Positions 17,769 through 26,963 of a DNA stretch of 64,000 nt are shown piece by piece. How positions within the stretch are numbered: position 1 is the first letter of the stretch; each line of letters starts with the position of its first letter. Source of the DNA: CAYQJL01 sp964573295 (GTDB taxonomy: Bacteria > Eisenbacteria > RBG-16-71-46 > CAIMUX01 > WJJG01); the NCBI GenBank assembly GCA_964573295.1, contig CAZNJE010000013.1:1-64000 (forward strand), read 5' to 3'. The notes beneath the pieces were generated by a model. That model worked only from the letters and a program-made list of their open reading frames with translations. It had not been told where the DNA came from and did no database searches. The position numbers and the translations under genes are program-made.

Positions 17769-20195
17769 ATGACCCACCTCGATCCGACAGGGCCCCGCAC
17801 CGACGGGGCCCTGCAGGTTCTGGTCCCCGTCGGGGCCAGCGCACTCGCCGGCAGCCAGCTTTCGCTGCTGCGCCTGATCGCGGCCGTGCCGGCCGACCGA
17901 GTGCGTTTCCATCTGTGGGTCTTCGAGGACGGTCCCTTGCTCGAGACGCTCGAGCAGCGCGGCGTCTCCTTCGACCGCCTGCCGCGTTCTTGGCTTCGCA
18001 CCCCGTGGGGCGCAGCGCGCTTGCTCGCCGCCCTGCGATCCCGCCGCCCTGACCTGATCTATCTCCATGCCAGCCGTCTGCTGGCGCTGCTCGCCCGCCG
18101 CGCGGGCATCCCCTGCCTGGAACGGGTCAACATGCCGCGCGCGCGCGGCGCCGGCGGCTGGTGCCGCTACCGATGGCTGGACCGCTGGGCCTCGAACCTC
18201 AACACCGGCCTCTTGCCCGTATCGGCCGCCCTTGCCCAGCAACTCGCGGGCCGAGGCGTCGCACCGGCGAAGCTCTGCGTCTTCCGCGACCTGATCCACC
18301 CGGAGCAGTTCCGCCGGCCGGAGTTGCGCGCGCCGGTCCGCGCCGAGCTAGGTGTGGCCGAGGATGAGATCCTGGTGCTCTCGATCGGCCGCCTGGTCGA
18401 GCAGAAGGGACCGGACCTGTTCGCCGATGTTGCCCGGCACCTGCGGTCCAACGGCGAAGGCCGCTTTCGGTTCTGTTGGCTGGGGGATGGGCCGCTGGCC
18501 CCTGTGCTCGGGAATCGCGGCCCCCGGACACACCCGGACGAACGGACGAATCAATGTCCCGTCCTGCATCTTCCCTTCCGCAAGGATGTCGCCGGCGTGC
18601 TGGCCGCGGCCGACATCTTCTTGCAGACCTCGCGGTGGGAAGGTCTGGCCAACACGTTGCTGGAAGCCATGGCGGCCGGCTTGCCGATCGTGGCCACCGA
18701 GGTCGACGGCACGGCCGAGGCATTGACGGTCTACCCGCCAGGCAAGCTCACCCCGTCCGATGACGCCGACGCCGCGGCTGCGGCGCTGCGCGAAATCGTC
18801 CGGCAGTTCCCCGAGTCTCGCCCACCCGCCCGCGCGGCCACCACCGACGTCCCCCGGTTTCCCGCAATGTTCACGGCCCCGTCCGTAGCCGGTCACTTCG
18901 TGGCACTGGTCGCGGCCGCGGCCGCAGGCAGGCCATTGCCCGAGGCTGATGCGGTAGAGAAGCCCTTCACCGAAAAGAACGCGGTGAGCGCAGGGCGTCC
19001 GGAGCCAAGGTCATCCCGTCACAGGGCATCCGCTTCCACACCCGTGGTCGTGCTGGCCAATGACCCGTTCGATTCGCAGTGGCGACGCAAGCAGCAGCTC
19101 TACTCCCGGCTGGCACGGCGCCGGCCGGTCGTATGGGTGGATCCCCCGTTCTCGGTTCTCGACTTCGCACGCGGCCGGCGCGAGCTGGCGTCACACCTGC
19201 GGACGCCGATCCGCATTCGCTCACCGCGCGAGGGATTGACGATCCTCTCCGGCTCCCCGGGCCTGCCGGGTGAGACCTACGCTGGTACGCTCACCATCGC
19301 CAACGCCTGGCTGCACCGGCACTGGTGCCGGCGCGCGTTACGGCACCTCGACGCCCAGCGACCCGGATCGGCCTCGCGGGCCATCCTGGTATGCTATTGG
19401 CCGCTCTTTCATCCGCTACCCGGGCTGCCGCCCGAGCTCCGCCCCCGGAAGCTGGTCTACGACGCCATCGACGACTACGCCGCCCTCACGCCGTTCAGCG
19501 GATTGCGCCGGCGCATCGATCGCGCCGCCGACCTCTTGGCCGCCGCAACCGATCTCACCCTGGTTACCAATCGCCGCCTCGCCGACCGGTTGGCCGCCGC
19601 GGCCCGCCGCATCGAAATCCTGCCGCACGGTGTCGATACGGCGCTCTTCCATCCCGGCGCAGCCGAGGGAAGCCGCTTCGAAGCAATTGCCGCCGAGCCC
19701 GGTCTCAAGGTCGTCTTTCACGGCACACTGGACCACCGGCTCGATCAAGCCGTCTTGATCAAGATTCTCGAAGATGGCATCACGCTGCTTCTGGCCGGCC
19801 AGGTCGGGTGGCGCCGGGGGGAGTTGGCGCGGCTCGAGGCGGCGGGAGACTGTCGTTACGCCGGTGAGCTCACCCAGGCCGACGCCGCCGCGCTGGTGGC
19901 CGCCGGCGATGTGGGCATCATCCCCTATCGCCGGCTGCCGGGCATGGACCGCGTGCAAACGCTCAAGCGGCTGGAGTTCTTCGCCAGCGGCCTGCCGGTC
20001 GTCGCGACCGACATGGCGCCCTACCGGGATCACGCCGGGGAACTCATTTTGGCCGGCGATCCGGCCTCGTTCAGCCAAGCGGTTCGCCGAGCCGAAACCC
20101 TCTCACCGCTCAGCCGCGACGCACGAATCGCCCTGGCCGAGGAAAACACCTGGGAAGCGCGCGTCAATGCTTTAGACGGCCATCTGATGGATTGA
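17769..20195 (+). CDS. Two-domain glycosyltransferase (GT4-like fused to GT4-like)
   Basis: 808 residues holding two GT-B enzymes in one chain. Domain 1 (about 1-385) is a clear GT4 with SIGRLVEQKGPDLF and the donor-site SRWEGLANTLLEAMAAGLP. Domain 2 (about 415-808) starts with WRRKQQLYSRLARR, continues with VYDAIDDYAALTPF, and has a shorter donor region, GIIPYRRLPGMDRVQTLKRLEFFASGLPVVATD. A charged linker near 390-415 joins them. Probably makes two consecutive sugar transfers for a surface polysaccharide. No polymerase or flippase lies nearby. The start is ATG 17769 with a weak ribosome site. Confidence 0.85.
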   Translation: MTHLDPTGPRTDGALQVLVPVGASALAGSQLSLLRLIAAVPADRVRFHLWVFEDGPLLETLEQRGVSFDRLPRSWLRTPWGAARLLAALRSRRPDLIYLHASRLLALLARRAGIPCLERVNMPRARGAGGWCRYRWLDRWASNLNTGLLPVSAALAQQLAGRGVAPAKLCVFRDLIHPEQFRRPELRAPVRAELGVAEDEILVLSIGRLVEQKGPDLFADVARHLRSNGEGRFRFCWLGDGPLAPVLGNRGPRTHPDERTNQCPVLHLPFRKDVAGVLAAADIFLQTSRWEGLANTLLEAMAAGLPIVATEVDGTAEALTVYPPGKLTPSDDADAAAAALREIVRQFPESRPPARAATTDVPRFPAMFTAPSVAGHFVALVAAAAAGRPLPEADAVEKPFTEKNAVSAGRPEPRSSRHRASASTPVVVLANDPFDSQWRRKQQLYSRLARRRPVVWVDPPFSVLDFARGRRELASHLRTPIRIRSPREGLTILSGSPGLPGETYAGTLTIANAWLHRHWCRRALRHLDAQRPGSASRAILVCYWPLFHPLPGLPPELRPRKLVYDAIDDYAALTPFSGLRRRIDRAADLLAAATDLTLVTNRRLADRLAAAARRIEILPHGVDTALFHPGAAEGSRFEAIAAEPGLKVVFHGTLDHRLDQAVLIKILEDGITLLLAGQVGWRRGELARLEAAGDCRYAGELTQADAAALVAAGDVGIIPYRRLPGMDRVQTLKRLEFFASGLPVVATDMAPYRDHAGELILAGDPASFSQAVRRAETLSPLSRDARIALAEENTWEARVNALDGHLMD

Positions 20196-20209
20196 TCCGC
20201 GCGGACCCG

Positions 20210-21256
20210 TCACAGCCGCACGATGAGCACCCTGCCGGACTCCACTATCGCCCCGTAGCGAACGCATACGAAGAGCAGACCCGTCGGAGCTCCCGCTGTG
20301 TCCAGCCGCAGCTGACTGGGCCCCGCATCCACATTGCGCACCACCGCGGGCGCAACCGCGCGCCCGAGTACGTCGAACAGCTGCACCTGAACCTCGCCGG
20401 AAGCGGCAACCTCCAGCTGCAGATCCACCGCACGACCTCCACGAACCGCGCGCACCGACTGCATGCGCAGGCGTGCAACCTCCCGAGACCTGGATTCATC
20501 GACCGCGGAGGTCGTGATGCCGTCATCTACCTTGTAGATCATGTCATTGGTGTTGACCGCGATCCACAGGTTGTCGCCGTCGTGGGTGATACCGTTCGGG
20601 GCCCCCCCGCCGTCCGGACACGGGAACGAATCGAGAACCTCTCCCGTCTCGGGGTCGAGCTTGTAGATAGTGGCCGGCGCGCCACCGAGCATGTTGTTCG
20701 ACACCCAGATGAAGCCGGCGCCCCAAGCCAGGCCGAATGGGGAATCCCCGGGAGTAGGAATCTGCCCGTGTACGACCCCAAGGGTATCAACCTTCCAGAT
20801 CTTCTCCGGACCGTGCGTGTCGGCGATGTAGAGCCATTCGCCATCCCAGCCGATTCCCAGATGCTGTCCTTCGGCCCCGCCTGGTGCGGGGAAGGAATCG
20901 CGCACCGCGCCTGAGATTGGATTCAGCTTGTACAACACATCGTTGGGGTAATCTCCCTGCCAAAGGTTGTACCCATCGTAGGCGAGGCCGTGCGGGCTCT
21001 CGCCGGCATAAGGAACCACTCCCAGCACGTCACCGGTCTCGGGATCCATCCGGTAGATGTTCCGATCTTCGATTGGATTGTAGATCTCCTGATAGAGAAC
21101 TCCATCAACCCACGCCAGATCGGACGTACTCGAGCCGGCGGCACATGGAAACGACAGCAGGACATCACCCAGCTCGGCGACGGCCGGTCCCGACATGAGG
21201 CCAGTCAGGATGAAGAAACAAAGAACGATCCGGGGAATGACACGGAAGCACAGCAT
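20210..21256 (-). CDS. Secreted beta-propeller protein with FlgD-Ig C terminus
   Basis: 348 residues from ATG 21256, with GAGGAGGG upstream. A signal peptide ends near GPAVAELG. Six short blades follow, of the type YRMDPETGDVLGVVPYAG and IYKLDPETGEVLDSF, close to SMP-30/NHL or glutamine-cyclotransferase-like propellers. The C-terminal 80 residues form a degenerate FlgD-Ig module (LFDVLGRAV, GAPTGLLFV). No active-site residues can be assigned. It converges on the double glycosyltransferase with only 14 bases between stops. Confidence 0.78.
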   Translation of the reverse strand: MLCFRVIPRIVLCFFILTGLMSGPAVAELGDVLLSFPCAAGSSTSDLAWVDGVLYQEIYNPIEDRNIYRMDPETGDVLGVVPYAGESPHGLAYDGYNLWQGDYPNDVLYKLNPISGAVRDSFPAPGGAEGQHLGIGWDGEWLYIADTHGPEKIWKVDTLGVVHGQIPTPGDSPFGLAWGAGFIWVSNNMLGGAPATIYKLDPETGEVLDSFPCPDGGGAPNGITHDGDNLWIAVNTNDMIYKVDDGITTSAVDESRSREVARLRMQSVRAVRGGRAVDLQLEVAASGEVQVQLFDVLGRAVAPAVVRNVDAGPSQLRLDTAGAPTGLLFVCVRYGAIVESGRVLIVRL

Positions 21257-21398
21257 GGCGAAAGCCCTCCTCACTTCGGATCTCAGGAGCCTGCGGCAGG
21301 AACTCCAGGACGCACGCGCCCATCCGACGTCGGGGGAAACGGGACGAGGGCGCAACAAAGATGCTACATGGGCATCCTAGCACGCTACGGTGACGGTC

Positions 21399-22325
21399 TC
21401 AATCGAGCAGAATGGTTTCCGAAGAATCGACAGGCTGGAGATTCGGCACACCGAGCGAAGGTCTCCTCTGCCCGCAGTCGAGCCGGCGGGCGACGATGAT
21501 CAGAAGACCGCCCCAGCGGTCCGCGCGCCGCGCGAGGATTCGCTCGAGACCTGCATAGAACCCGGCGCGCGCGAGCAATCGGTCCTTCAGCCGCAACAGC
21601 CCGTTCCACGCTCGGGCGGCAGACGGCCCCACGTCCGGTTCCCGCGCGCCCAGCAGATCCAGCAGCGTCACGCCGTAGAGCGGCAGGATCCGGCGCGAGG
21701 CGGTGACCTCGAACGCGCCGCCGGCCGTGATAAGTCCGGTGAGCTCGGCGGTCGAGAAGGCCCGCTGCCAGCCGTAGAGATCCAGCGTCCGGGCGCGGCG
21801 ATGCCGGAACGTGTTGAGATGCGGGCGCGCGGGCACGATGAGGCACACCCACTCTCGTGACAGTGCGAGGTGCTTGCGCACCACCAACTCACGGGCCTCG
21901 CCCGAGAAGTGTTCAGCGAGCCCGGAAGAGAAGACGAGATCGTAGCGGGGATCCTCCGGCAGGTCGAAGAGGTCGGCCTCCACGAACCGGCAGGCACCCG
22001 CCCCGGTGAGCTCACGGCGGGCGCGGCCGAGCGCGGTAGCGGAGAAGTCGACCAAGGTGGCGCCGCGGGCTCCCGCATCCAGCATCAGCCGGCACAGGTG
22101 TCCGCTTCCCGCGCCCAGCTCGAGCACGTCCATCCCGCGCACATCCAGGAGGCTGGCGAGCGCATCGAAGATCCGCTGGTCGAGGCCGGCGATCTGCGCG
22201 GTGGCGGTCGATGCCCAGGTGCGGTTCCAGAGGGCGGAGTCGGTACCCACGCCGACGGCGCCATCGCGGCCGGTGGAAGCGCAACCCGCGGCGGGGGATT
22301 CAGCGGTGGGGCGATCAGCGCACAT
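21399..22325 (-). CDS. SAM-dependent class I methyltransferase
   Basis: 308 residues. Motif I is VLELGAGSGHLCRL, followed by the acidic strand TLVDFS and motif II-like YDLVFSSGLAEHF. The substrate is not evident; no methyltransferase subfamily signature was recognised. The start ATG 22325 lies inside the last codons of the sulfatase-like gene (GGCTATGTGCGCTGA), an 11-base overlap suggesting translational coupling. The partnership with an extracytoplasmic alkaline-phosphatase-fold lipoprotein suggests envelope glycan or lipid modification, but this is inference. Confidence 0.85.
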   Translation of the reverse strand: MCADRPTAESPAAGCASTGRDGAVGVGTDSALWNRTWASTATAQIAGLDQRIFDALASLLDVRGMDVLELGAGSGHLCRLMLDAGARGATLVDFSATALGRARRELTGAGACRFVEADLFDLPEDPRYDLVFSSGLAEHFSGEARELVVRKHLALSREWVCLIVPARPHLNTFRHRRARTLDLYGWQRAFSTAELTGLITAGGAFEVTASRRILPLYGVTLLDLLGAREPDVGPSAARAWNGLLRLKDRLLARAGFYAGLERILARRADRWGGLLIIVARRLDCGQRRPSLGVPNLQPVDSSETILLD

Positions 22326-23952
22326 AGCCCAGGCTCCGCAGGAGCTCGATATCCTCCGGCGCCAGGTCGACGGGCTCGCCGCGCGGCACCGACTCGGCCA
22401 GCCGGGCGGTGTGCTCGCGGAAGTCGGCCAGCTCACGTGTGAGGTAGGCGGCCACCGGGTGATCGGATCCGGCAAGATCGCTCTGCTCGCCGGGATCCCG
22501 GCTAACATCGAAGAACTCGGTGCCCGCGCGCACCGGCGCCCCAAAGTGGTTCTGACCGGTATCGGCGGTACCGATGAGCTTGAAGCGGGGTCCGCGCACG
22601 GCCTGGCGCTCGATGTTGAAACGAGCATTCTCGGCATAGACCAATGCTCCCTCGCCAGTCGATGAACCAGGAGCCCGATTGCCCACCCCTTCGCCGACTC
22701 CCCCTGATGTTGCGCCCACGCCCGGAATCCAGCGCGTCAGATCCTCCCCCTGGAATCCCTCGGGGGCGTCGAGCGACGCGAGCGACAGTAGTGTCGGCGC
22801 CAGATCGATCAGCTCGACCGGACGACCCACCACGGATCCGGCAGCACGGGCCTCGGGCAACCGCAGAATGAGCGGCACGCGGATCACCTCGTCGTAGAGC
22901 GTCCAGCCGTGGCCCTCCATCGAGCCGTGGTCGCCGAACTCCTCGCCGTGGTCGCTCATCAGCGCCACGACACAACGATCCAGATCGAGCTTTGAATCCA
23001 GAAACGCCAGCAAGCGCCCTAGATGATCGTCCGTGTAGCGGATCTCACCGTCGTAGAGCGCCACGACATGCTCGCGATCGCGCTCGGGCATCTGTGCCGG
23101 CGGCACGGGGAAGTACTTGATGTAACGTGACAGGTAGCGGTGCGTGCCCTTCGCCGGCCCGGAATACGGGGAGCCGAACATCGTGTCGTAGGGCGGCGGC
23201 GGCGAGTAGTCCATGTGCGGATCGAAGTAGTGAACGAAGAGGAAGAGGGGCCGCCCGCCATCCTGTCCGTTCCCACCACCGGCACCCTCACCGGCACCCC
23301 CACCAACACCCTCACCAACGCCCTCACCGGCGAGCGTACGCTTGAGGTACGCGTCAAGCCAGCTCGCGACGTGTCCCGTCACGTGCTCGGCCCGGTAGGC
23401 GCCCCCGCCGGAGGCCATCTGCAGATGGTCGCGGTTGATGAGCTCGCGAAACTGATCGAACCCGTGCGCGAACCCGAAGCTACGTCCCACGTAGACCCAG
23501 CTCACGAACGCCGACGTGTAGTAGCCCCCTTGCCGAAACGCCTCGGCCAGGGTGGTGACCGACTCGGCCAAGGAGACCTCGTCGTTCTCCACGCCGTGGA
23601 CGCTCGCATACTGGGAGGTCATGACCGACATATGGGACGGAAGCGTCCAGGACGCCTGGCTGAACGCGTTCTCAAAGCGCACGCCCCGCGATGCGAGCAC
23701 ATCGATCGCCGGGGAGGTCTCGCGCGGATAGCCGTAGCATCCCAGGTGATCGGCGCGGAGGGTGTCGATCGAGATCAGGATCACGTGTGGCGGCCGGGCC
23801 CGCTCCGCTGGACCACAGCCCAGGCCGGCCAGGACCAGGATGCCCACGACCAGCGCGAACCAGCTCGGGACGCCACGCGTGGCGGCGGCGGAGATGCCGC
23901 TGAGGTTGCCGCGCGAGGAGCGCGGCCGACGACTTTCCGAATCGTGTTCCAT
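22315..23952 (-). CDS. Sulfatase/phosphodiesterase-family lipoprotein
   Basis: 545-residue alkaline-phosphatase-superfamily protein exported as a lipoprotein (lipobox LAGLGC, C46). Metal-site elements are visible: ILISIDTLRADHLGCYG, and later LMSDHGEEFGDHG. The position that holds C/S-x-P-x-R in true sulfatases reads SWTLPSH (residues 101-107). Formylglycine formation is therefore not expected, and Thr103 may be the nucleophile as in phosphotransferase relatives. Two Gly/Glu/Val repeat loops (about 211-236 and 408-422) are minisatellite derived. It is the first gene of a pair with the overlapping methyltransferase. Confidence 0.83.
   Translation of the reverse strand: MEHDSESRRPRSSRGNLSGISAAATRGVPSWFALVVGILVLAGLGCGPAERARPPHVILISIDTLRADHLGCYGYPRETSPAIDVLASRGVRFENAFSQASWTLPSHMSVMTSQYASVHGVENDEVSLAESVTTLAEAFRQGGYYTSAFVSWVYVGRSFGFAHGFDQFRELINRDHLQMASGGGAYRAEHVTGHVASWLDAYLKRTLAGEGVGEGVGGGAGEGAGGGNGQDGGRPLFLFVHYFDPHMDYSPPPPYDTMFGSPYSGPAKGTHRYLSRYIKYFPVPPAQMPERDREHVVALYDGEIRYTDDHLGRLLAFLDSKLDLDRCVVALMSDHGEEFGDHGSMEGHGWTLYDEVIRVPLILRLPEARAAGSVVGRPVELIDLAPTLLSLASLDAPEGFQGEDLTRWIPGVGATSGGVGEGVGNRAPGSSTGEGALVYAENARFNIERQAVRGPRFKLIGTADTGQNHFGAPVRAGTEFFDVSRDPGEQSDLAGSDHPVAAYLTRELADFREHTARLAESVPRGEPVDLAPEDIELLRSLGYVR
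23271..23331 (-). repeat. 12-bp-type in-frame minisatellite
   Basis: Degenerate units of CACCCTCACCGG/ACACCCTCACCA encode GEGVGEGVGGGAGEG in the sulfatase-like protein. Confidence 0.75.
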
Positions 23953-24250
23953 CGCAGGCGAAGCCTACGCGGAAGCAACCGGCGGGGACAAGACCTATCC
24001 GGGGCCTATCCGGTCCGCTTGCGGGAGACCTGCCGGCGCCGTCGCGGTGTAAGGAACAGGACCCTGCAAAACGGGCCGCTGCTGGCAACGGCCAACGCCC
24101 GTAGCCCACGCCGAGGAAAGGGGTTGTGCGGCCGAGGCCGGCAGGGCCCGCGGCCGCGCAGATCTCCATTTGGTTCTGAGATCGAGAGGGTGTAGGATAC
24201 GCGCTTCCCCACATCCGCGTTGGTCTCACATCCGGAAGGGAAAAGGAACG

Positions 24251-25699
24251 ATGTGCGGCGTCATGGGCATGCTCAGCCCGCCACAGGACGACGTCTTTGC
24301 GGATCTCACGCACGGGCTCTTTCAGATGCAGCACCGCGGTCAGGACGCGTGCGGGATCGCGATCTCGGACGGCGACCTGCTGCGGCTGCACCGTGGCTTG
24401 GGCTACGTGCGCGAGGTCTTCGCCGACCGCCCCTACGAGGCCTTCCGCGGCTGGCTGGGTTGCGGCCATGTTCGGTACCCGACGCAGGGAAGCAATCGCC
24501 TGCAGAATGCCCAGCCTCACATGACCTCCTCGTTCCCCAACCGTCAGATGGCCTTGGCCTCGAACGGCGACCTGACCAACTACTGGGCAATCCGCGCCCA
24601 ACTCGAGGCCCATGGTGTCCGATTCTCCGGCACCAACGACGCCGAACTCTTGCTCAACTTCATCACGTTTGACCACGTCTGTCAGGGGAAGAGCCTGGAA
24701 GAGGCGATCGCTCATCTGATGGGTGAGCTTCAGGGCGCCTATAGCGCTGTGCTGGTGACGCGCTCAGCCATGTACGCCTTCCGCGATCCCTACGGCATCC
24801 GCCCGCTGTGTTTCGGCAGCGGCAAGGGCACCTGGGTGGTCGCCAGCGAAACCACCGCGCTCGACATCCTGCACGCGGATCTGGTCTCCGAGATCGAGCC
24901 CGGCGAGCTGATCCGTTTCGACCAGGACGGGGTGCGTCGCATCCCCCATCCGGCGCCGGTCGAAGCGCGCCACGGGCGGGAGAAGCCGGCCCATTGCGTC
25001 TTCGAGTACGTCTACTTCAGCCGCCCCGATGCGATCTGCTACGGCCAGCGGGTCTACGATGTCCGCAAGCGAATCGGCGCCTGGCTGGCCCGTCACGACG
25101 CTGTCGAAGGCGATGTGGTCGTGCCGGTGCCCGACTCTTCGAACTCGGTTGCGCTGGGCTATGCGCTCGAGGCAGGGCTACCCTTCGAGTTCGGCTTGAT
25201 CCGCAACCACTACGTGGGACGCACCTTCATCAATCCCGATCAACCCCGGCGGGATGATAGCGTCCGGATGAAGTTCAATCCCCTGCGCAGTATCTTCAAG
25301 GACCGCCGCGTCATCCTGGTCGACGATTCGATCGTGCGGGGCACCACCTCGCGCAAGCTGGTGCGGATGGCGCGCGCCGTCGGCGCCAAGGAGGTACACC
25401 TGCGCATCGGCAGTCCGGTGACGCGCCACTCCTGCTTCTACGGGATCGATACCCCCACGGCCGAAGAGCTGATCGGCAACCAGCTCAGCGTGGAGGAGAT
25501 TCGTGCGTACCTGACGGCCGACTCGCTCATGTACACTCCGGTCGAAGGCCTCCGGGAATGCGTGAATGACCAAGGGCAGTTCTGCATGGCCTGCTTCGAC
25601 GGCGACTATCCGGTGCCGCTCAGCGAGGCGAAGGTCTCGCGCGAGAGAGCCAGGCGGGTGAGGTCGGCCGCCGCCGAACCGGCCACCGAACCCGAGTAG
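24251..25699 (+). CDS. purF: Amidophosphoribosyltransferase
   Basis: 482 residues, first committed step of purine synthesis (PRPP + Gln to phosphoribosylamine). Translation begins ATG-TGC, so Cys2 would be the N-terminal glutaminase nucleophile (MCGVMGML); many homologues have a propeptide, here absent. GQDACGIA and the GHVRYPTQG loop belong to the class II glutaminase domain (about 1-230). The PRPP loop VILVDDSIVRGTTS is in the C-terminal PRTase domain. AAAAGGAACG precedes ATG 24251. Two cysteines near the C terminus could hold an Fe-S cluster, but the full ligand set is unclear. No other pur genes are adjacent. Confidence 0.96.
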   Translation: MCGVMGMLSPPQDDVFADLTHGLFQMQHRGQDACGIAISDGDLLRLHRGLGYVREVFADRPYEAFRGWLGCGHVRYPTQGSNRLQNAQPHMTSSFPNRQMALASNGDLTNYWAIRAQLEAHGVRFSGTNDAELLLNFITFDHVCQGKSLEEAIAHLMGELQGAYSAVLVTRSAMYAFRDPYGIRPLCFGSGKGTWVVASETTALDILHADLVSEIEPGELIRFDQDGVRRIPHPAPVEARHGREKPAHCVFEYVYFSRPDAICYGQRVYDVRKRIGAWLARHDAVEGDVVVPVPDSSNSVALGYALEAGLPFEFGLIRNHYVGRTFINPDQPRRDDSVRMKFNPLRSIFKDRRVILVDDSIVRGTTSRKLVRMARAVGAKEVHLRIGSPVTRHSCFYGIDTPTAEELIGNQLSVEEIRAYLTADSLMYTPVEGLRECVNDQGQFCMACFDGDYPVPLSEAKVSRERARRVRSAAAEPATEPE

Positions 25700-25739
25700 G
25701 ACGGCGCTTTCGCGCACTGGCCCGCTGGTGGCGTACGGT

Positions 25740-26693
25740 TCAGTCACCGGTTCTCTTGCGGTCCTTCTCCTTCTCGGTCTTCTGCACCTGGTAGTCATCG
25801 AGCGGCTCCAGATGGGCGATGACATCGACGACCGGCTCCAAGCGCTCGCATAGCACACGTTCCACCTCCTCGGCGACCGCGTGCCCTTCCTCGACGCTGA
25901 TCGAAGGATCGACCTGGACGTGCAAGTCCACGTAGACCTCGGTCTCCGAGCCCCGGGTGCGAACCTGATGGCACCCCAGCACGCCCGGGACCTGGCCCGC
26001 CACCTCGCACACCCTCTCCGGTGCCAGGCGGGCCTGATCGGACAACGTCTCGTTCGCCTTCTTGAGTACCTTCCATGCGGCACGGGCAATGGCCAGCGCC
26101 ACCACGAGCGCGACGATCGGATCCGCAATGGGAAAGCCGAGCTCGGTGGCCGCCAGGCCCAGAATCACCCCCAGACTGACCAGCACGTCGCTGGCGGTAT
26201 GGCTAGCGTCGGCCAGGAGAATCTCGCTACGGAGCTTGCGGCCGACCCTGCGCTCATAGAGCGTCACCCCGATGTTCACGAGCATCGTGCCGGCCATGAT
26301 GGCATAGGAGACGAAGGAAACCTCGGGAGCCCGGTCCGGCCGCACGAGCTGATGAAAGGCGCTCTTGCCGACCTCGTAGGCCACCAGGGCGAGCATCATT
26401 CCGATCAAGGCGGACGCGTAGGTCTCGAACTTGTGATGCCCGTAGGGATGGTCCTTGTCGGCGGGCTGAGAGGCCAGGTAAATGCCCACGAGGCCGATGA
26501 CGTTCGAGGCGCCGTCGAACAGGCTGTGGAAGCCATCGGCCTGCATCGCGATCGATCCGGAAAGGATTCCCCAGACGAGCTTCGCAATCGCGACGGTGAG
26601 GTTGAGCGCCAGGATGGCCCACAGCACCCGCCGGACCTTTAGCGTTCGGGAGGCTCTGCTGCGCTCTCCGGTTCCGCTCATGTGATAGCCCAT
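25740..26693 (-). CDS. Cation diffusion facilitator (CDF) transporter
   Basis: 317 residues, six TM helices plus the standard C-terminal cytoplasmic metal-binding domain (QVRTRGSETEVYVDLHVQVD). The transport site is present as HxxxD in TM2 (ADGFHSLFD) and TM5 (ADASHTASD), with a His-rich loop, DKDHPYGHHKFE. Export of Zn/Co/Fe-type divalent ions by proton antiport is expected. Start is ATG 26693 (GGGGGGGC upstream) or ATG 26681. It contrasts with the CDF-SPFH fusion at 35895-37796, which lacks this C-terminal domain. It converges on purF. Confidence 0.93.
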   Translation of the reverse strand: MGYHMSGTGERSRASRTLKVRRVLWAILALNLTVAIAKLVWGILSGSIAMQADGFHSLFDGASNVIGLVGIYLASQPADKDHPYGHHKFETYASALIGMMLALVAYEVGKSAFHQLVRPDRAPEVSFVSYAIMAGTMLVNIGVTLYERRVGRKLRSEILLADASHTASDVLVSLGVILGLAATELGFPIADPIVALVVALAIARAAWKVLKKANETLSDQARLAPERVCEVAGQVPGVLGCHQVRTRGSETEVYVDLHVQVDPSISVEEGHAVAEEVERVLCERLEPVVDVIAHLEPLDDYQVQKTEKEKDRKRTGD

Positions 26694-26862
26694 CGCCCCC
26701 CCAAGCCGGCACGTCCGCCGCGCATCGCTCGCCGGCGGCAACTCCCATGGACGGCCCATCCTACGCCTACCCATCGGCGCGGTTCAACGCTCTCCCGTGG
26801 ACCGGATCCAGATTCCGAATTCGCTCCAATGGAGCCGTTCAAGATGTGGGCGTGATCGAGTT

Positions 26863-26901
26863 CGATCCCGGCTCTCGATCCCGGCTCTCGATCCCGGCCC
26901 G
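26863..26901. repeat. 13-bp tandem repeat, three copies
   Basis: CGATCCCGGCTCT units at 26863, 26876 and 26889 (last one degenerate), in the 5' region of the downstream lipoprotein gene. Noncoding. Confidence 0.8.
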
Positions 26902-26963
26902 AACCACAGACATTGCAAACCCCATCCTACGGATGGATTGCGCCCACACAAAGGAGGTCGCCC

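Noticed and set aside
22326..22637. Longer methyltransferase start upstream
   Set aside because: The extension lies wholly inside the sulfatase-like coding sequence and is Ser/Arg/Pro shadow sequence.
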